Shown one piece after another: positions 61,349-64,000 of a stretch of DNA of 64,000 nt; the stretch's first letter is position 1, and every line of letters starts with the position of its first letter. A program made the translations under genes and the position numbers. Origin of the DNA: Psychromonas marina (GTDB lineage Bacteria; Pseudomonadota; Gammaproteobacteria; Enterobacterales; Psychromonadaceae); assembly GCF_030161115.1 (NCBI RefSeq), contig NZ_BSPQ01000021.1, positions 55,781-119,780 of the forward strand. Reading direction: 5' to 3'. The notes under the pieces were generated by a model. That model saw only the letters and a list, made by a program, of their open reading frames with translations, made no database searches and was not told the origin of the DNA.

Positions 61349-62062
61349 TTAGGGGCAGATAACGTTCCATCTCTGATCAGTGCTACTAGCATGGATACAC
61401 TCACTCTTAGAAGTTCCGCAGTAGTGTTCCCAATGATTAATCGTATCTGAATGATAGAACTTATGACAAGTATATATGTCGACGCCTGGTTCATAACCGG
61501 CTTTAGCATAAGTTGCGATGCAATCTGGGTCGGTGTCACAACTATTGAAGCATGCTTTGTTAGTAAGTTCATCTATGGTCGAGATGATAGATTTATGTGC
61601 AATAAAGCCACCTTCCAACACCCATTTATAATCGTTGCCTTCTGGCTTGATGCTTAGTATGCCGTTGTAAGGTGAGTTGTTACAACTGGCTACGCCGCCA
61701 GTACCATCGTCAAAAAATGAAATTCCGCTCTCCAATTCAGTAAGTGTACCAGTAGGAATATTGTGAGTAGCTGAAGGACACCCTGAAGGATATTGACCGA
61801 GATTTGCAAATGCTTCACAAAAATCCTGATGATTAAATACTACATCGGGGTTTTGAGCTGGGGCTAATTTCGCGGAACAATCAACCGTGTTCCATAATCC
61901 GTCACCACTTACATCTTCATTAGCGTCATTGATACCATCCTCATTTAAGTCCCAGCAATTAATGCCGCCAATACCAATATTCCCATCGTCCCCTTCAAGT
62001 GGGCAGCCAGTTAGTAGCATGAATAGAGCGCCGGTTAAAAGTAATCTTATTGTATTCATCAT
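61349..62062 (-). CDS. Cys-rich lipoprotein with an EF-hand-like repeat (cassette gene)
   Basis: 237 aa. Lipobox LLTGC (Cys19), then a calcium-binding-type stretch (DLNEDGINDANEDVSGDG, dockerin/EF-hand style), then a globular Cys-rich domain with about a dozen cysteines, so disulfides are likely. Second gene of a two-gene cassette: AAGGAAGGA precedes its ATG, 10 bp after the stop of the upstream gene. Likely outer-membrane or surface protein; role unknown. Confidence 0.8.
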   Translation of the reverse strand: MMNTIRLLLTGALFMLLTGCPLEGDDGNIGIGGINCWDLNEDGINDANEDVSGDGLWNTVDCSAKLAPAQNPDVVFNHQDFCEAFANLGQYPSGCPSATHNIPTGTLTELESGISFFDDGTGGVASCNNSPYNGILSIKPEGNDYKWVLEGGFIAHKSIISTIDELTNKACFNSCDTDPDCIATYAKAGYEPGVDIYTCHKFYHSDTINHWEHYCGTSKSECIHASSTDQRWNVICP

Positions 62063-62072
62063 AAGTCCTTCC

Positions 62073-62435
62073 TTAGTTAATGTTTATAGATATTATATCT
62101 TCATGTTCTAATAAATTTCGTAATTCAAATAGTTCTTTTAAGAATGACGATCGTATAATTCCATAATCTTGATATTTTTCTAATGTTTGCTTCTTACTCC
62201 TAATATTTGGAAGAGAGCTAAAATCATACTCTTTAGCAATAGTTTTGATTCTACTATTCACAGCTCTTTTTAACGATGTAATACAATCAATTATTTCAAA
62301 CTCATTGGGATTACCATCCAGACGGCTCTTTGCATGACGCCAAATCTCATGGCCCCGATTGAACTTATCGAAGTCAACACCTGTTGCCTCATGCTCTCCA
62401 TACGGCCAATCTAAAAATTCAATACTTAGATACAT
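62073..62435 (-). CDS. Hypothetical cassette protein, 120 aa
   Basis: The start at 62435 (MYLSIEFLDWPYGEHEATG) is chosen for the GAGAGG site four bases upstream; longer frames would begin inside the attC. Soluble, helical, charged, ending in ELRNLLEHEDIISININ, which recalls HEPN-like or DUF4145-like helical domains (RNxxxH-type pattern) but the match is loose. First gene of a two-gene cassette with the lipoprotein. Confidence 0.7.
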   Translation of the reverse strand: MYLSIEFLDWPYGEHEATGVDFDKFNRGHEIWRHAKSRLDGNPNEFEIIDCITSLKRAVNSRIKTIAKEYDFSSLPNIRSKKQTLEKYQDYGIIRSSFLKELFELRNLLEHEDIISININ

Positions 62436-62450
62436 GTAACCTCTCGAATG

Positions 62451-62558
62451 CCTAACGCCCACATTAAGCGGACTAAAATAGGGCGACATTTTTGCGCCCT
62501 TTGTTTTTTGCAAAAATGCCGAACTGTTTTAGTTCCGACTTAAATTTCTTGTTATAAG
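62451..62558 (-). repeat. attC site of gene-less cassette copy A
   Basis: CCTAACGCCCACATTAAGCGG with GACTAAAA on the left pairs with TTTTAGTTCCGACTTAAATT and TTGTTATA on the right. Typical long attC with extrahelical bases; the loop carries GGGCGACAT...GCGCCC. Confidence 0.85.
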
Positions 62559-62871
62559 GTCAGCCGATTAAACACACAATTTGTAACCACAAATCGATGA
62601 AACCGCCCTTTCAATTTAAGATAAATTCTCAACGAAACGTATTGACGAACGAAGTTGAAAACACATTTTAAATCGAAACCAAATATTGGTTTTGAACACC
62701 CAAACACGCTACCGCACTTGAAGTGAATTTCACAGCAAGTGACGACGTTTAGGCTTTGCAAAAGAGCCTATATTATACGAAATTCACAATAAATTTAGTG
62801 ATACAAACATCCCCAAAATACTACTGGTTGAGGATTCACAAAACTAAATTCATAAGCCTAAATGAACAACC
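62559..62871 (-). ncRNA. Gene-less integron cassette, copy A
   Basis: A 313-bp cassette with no convincing protein gene. It is homologous along its length to copy B at 63612-63940, most strongly in TGACGAACGAAGTT, CTACCGCACTTGAAGTGA and CAGCAAGTGACGACG. CACTTGAAGTG and CAAGTG can form local hairpins. Labelled ncRNA tentatively: conservation acts on DNA or RNA, since the differences in the only frame crossing the core change amino acids. Confidence 0.4.
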
Positions 62872-62968
62872 TTATAACGCCCTTGTTAACTTGCAAAATG
62901 CAGTGGGCTAAAATTTAGCGGAGCTAAATAGCCCGCTGTTTTTTGTCCAGTTGAACAGCTTGTTATGT
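62872..62968 (-). repeat. attC site of the DUF3592 cassette
   Basis: TATAACGCCC then GTTAACTTGCAAAATGCAGTG pairs with CTGTTTTTTGTCCAGTTGAAC and GCTTGTTATG; the inner arm GGGCTA/TAGCCC encloses a TTTAGC/GCTAAA tip. Confidence 0.85.
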
Positions 62969-62972
62969 TGAA

Positions 62973-63443
62973 TTAGCTGGCATTGTTAAATATATAAATT
63001 AAATAAGCACAGAGATTAATAGAAAGTAGCGGTGCTATTAAATATCCTTTCGCTGTTATTAGTAATGTTCGTAATTGATTGGGTCTTTTATCTACCCATG
63101 AATACTCCGGGTTGGAAGGGGAGTAATACACTTTGACCGCTTTTCCTCTCGGATATTTTTTTACTAAACTTTCTGCTCTAACGAAATACTTTCGAGGGAT
63201 AGTATTATTAAAGTTTTGATCTCCTACTGAATAAGAGTAGCTAATTAAACATCCATTAGATTCCATATCTACATTTGACCAGCGCCCATATTCAGACCAA
63301 GTAATTACTCCATTGACACTAAATTCGCCTGAAGCACCCTTCCTAATAATTGATAGTTTTTTTAATGAAAAAGGAATAAAGATTAATAAGCCAATGACAT
63401 TAATTACAATTCCGACTGTACTAGATAAATAATTTTCCATCAT
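62973..63443 (-). CDS. DUF3592-like membrane protein (cassette gene)
   Basis: 156 aa. N-terminal helix (about 10-28), a beta domain (YSYSVGDQNFNNTIPRKYF) with the PRGKAVKVYYSPSNPEYSW segment typical of DUF3592, and a C-terminal membrane helix (about 128-150). RBS GGAAG. Own attC at 62872-62968. Function unknown. Confidence 0.8.
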   Translation of the reverse strand: MMENYLSSTVGIVINVIGLLIFIPFSLKKLSIIRKGASGEFSVNGVITWSEYGRWSNVDMESNGCLISYSYSVGDQNFNNTIPRKYFVRAESLVKKYPRGKAVKVYYSPSNPEYSWVDKRPNQLRTLLITAKGYLIAPLLSINLCAYLIYIFNNAS

Positions 63444-63511
63444 AATTAAACTTCCCTAAATAACCGTCCATTTGTAATTTAGTGTAAGCCGAGCAAACTA
63501 TTCGTAAGCAA

Positions 63512-63611
63512 CATAACGCCCACATTAAGCGGACAAAAAATGTTTGCCAAACTTGTTGAGGAACGAAACATGGCAAACTGTTTTTGTTCCGACTTAAATT
63601 GCTTGTTATAA
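63512..63611 (-). repeat. attC site of gene-less cassette copy B
   Basis: ATAACGCCCACATTAAGCGG with GACAAAAAATG pairs with TGTTTTTGTTCCGACTTAAATT and TTGTTATA; the stem centre is TTTGCCA/TGGCAAA. Very like the attC of copy A. Confidence 0.85.
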
Positions 63612-63940
63612 AGTCAACGCTTGAACCCTACAATGGAAAAGTAACATTACGATATAACTGCCCTTTTAAATTTAAGATTAATTTTCAGCAAAGCGCGTTG
63701 ACGAACGAAGTTAAAAAGCAATTTTAAATCGCTTGCTGAAAGTCGGTTTTGGGATCTCAAACAGGCTACCGCACTTGAAGTGAAAAGCACAGCAAGTGAC
63801 GACGCTTAGGCTTTGAAAAACCAGCCAATTTGAACAATCTTGAAACAAAGTTAGTGATGCCAACTTCGCCAAAAACTTTGCTGATTTTTGGACTTACAAA
63901 ACCAACCTCAACACACTAAATGAACACTTTATAGACATAA
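63612..63940 (-). ncRNA. Gene-less integron cassette, copy B
   Basis: Homologue of copy A (62559-62871), sharing GACGAACGAAGTT, GCTACCGCACTTGAAGTGA, CAGCAAGTGACGACG and the GTGAT and CTAAATGAACA words downstream. No protein gene with a start codon is present. The window ends soon after, probably inside the next attC. Confidence 0.4.
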
Positions 63941-64000
63941 TGACTCCCACTAAGGTGCTAGCCTCTACCGTGGGTTAGTTTTTCAACCAGAGCCATAATA

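Noticed and set aside
62552..62761. 69-residue frame inside cassette copy A
   Set aside because: The homologous copy B has no start codon and an early stop in the same frame, and differences are all non-synonymous, so coding is doubtful.

Overview
The window looks like a chromosomal segment of a cold or marine gammaproteobacterium, most like Psychromonas or a neighbouring genus in the Alteromonadales/Vibrionales. The signs are the low GC content, long AT-rich spacers, Vibrio-like gene families (higBA-2, ynjBCDF, TRAP systems, many chemotaxis and GGDEF proteins) and an integron cassette array at the right edge. No rRNA or tRNA gene was seen. Taxonomy is inferred from style only; no search was run.

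Left part (0-16 kb), uptake and alpha-glucans. A TRAP transporter operon (dctP, terminator, dctQ-dctM) is followed by a lipoprotein that fuses starch-binding-like modules to an alkaline phosphatase. Three copies of GGCGTAG lie in front of it. Then come glgC (ADP-glucose synthesis), a convergent GH13 alpha-glucosidase and a divergent alpha-glucoside ABC importer (aglEFGK-like). These fit import, hydrolysis and storage of alpha-glucans.

Middle part (16-48 kb), mixed chromosome. It holds a porin plus PstS-like pair divergent from a hybrid kinase; a small catalytically dead AAA+-like protein; secreted solute-binding and Cys-containing proteins; LysR/SDR and TetR/EmrAB-like pairs with a visible palindromic operator; a gene-poor AT-rich stretch (23.6-25.4 kb); an exported FAH-fold protein; a methyltransferase; a Cache-GGDEF cyclase; umuDC with an exact LexA box and a second, orphan LexA box; a ynjBCDF-like ABC/CDP-alcohol transferase operon; an M14 peptidase; and a 3-hydroxyisobutyrate dehydrogenase-like enzyme.

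50.3-57.7 kb is one chemotaxis operon: cheA carrying an internal receiver domain, cheW, an Aer-like PAS chemoreceptor with a CheR-docking tail, cheR and cheB. There is no cheY, and the CheB receiver has lost its phosphorylatable aspartate.

58.3-64 kb is the distal, older end of a chromosomal integron read leftward, so the integrase is expected beyond the right edge. Well-formed attC sites separate leftward cassettes: TIGR03643, GNAT, a higBA-2 toxin-antitoxin pair whose toxin has an amber stop, a frameshifted small membrane protein, a two-gene lipoprotein cassette, a DUF3592 protein, and two copies of a gene-less cassette. One attC is broken by a decayed IS1182/IS3 composite.
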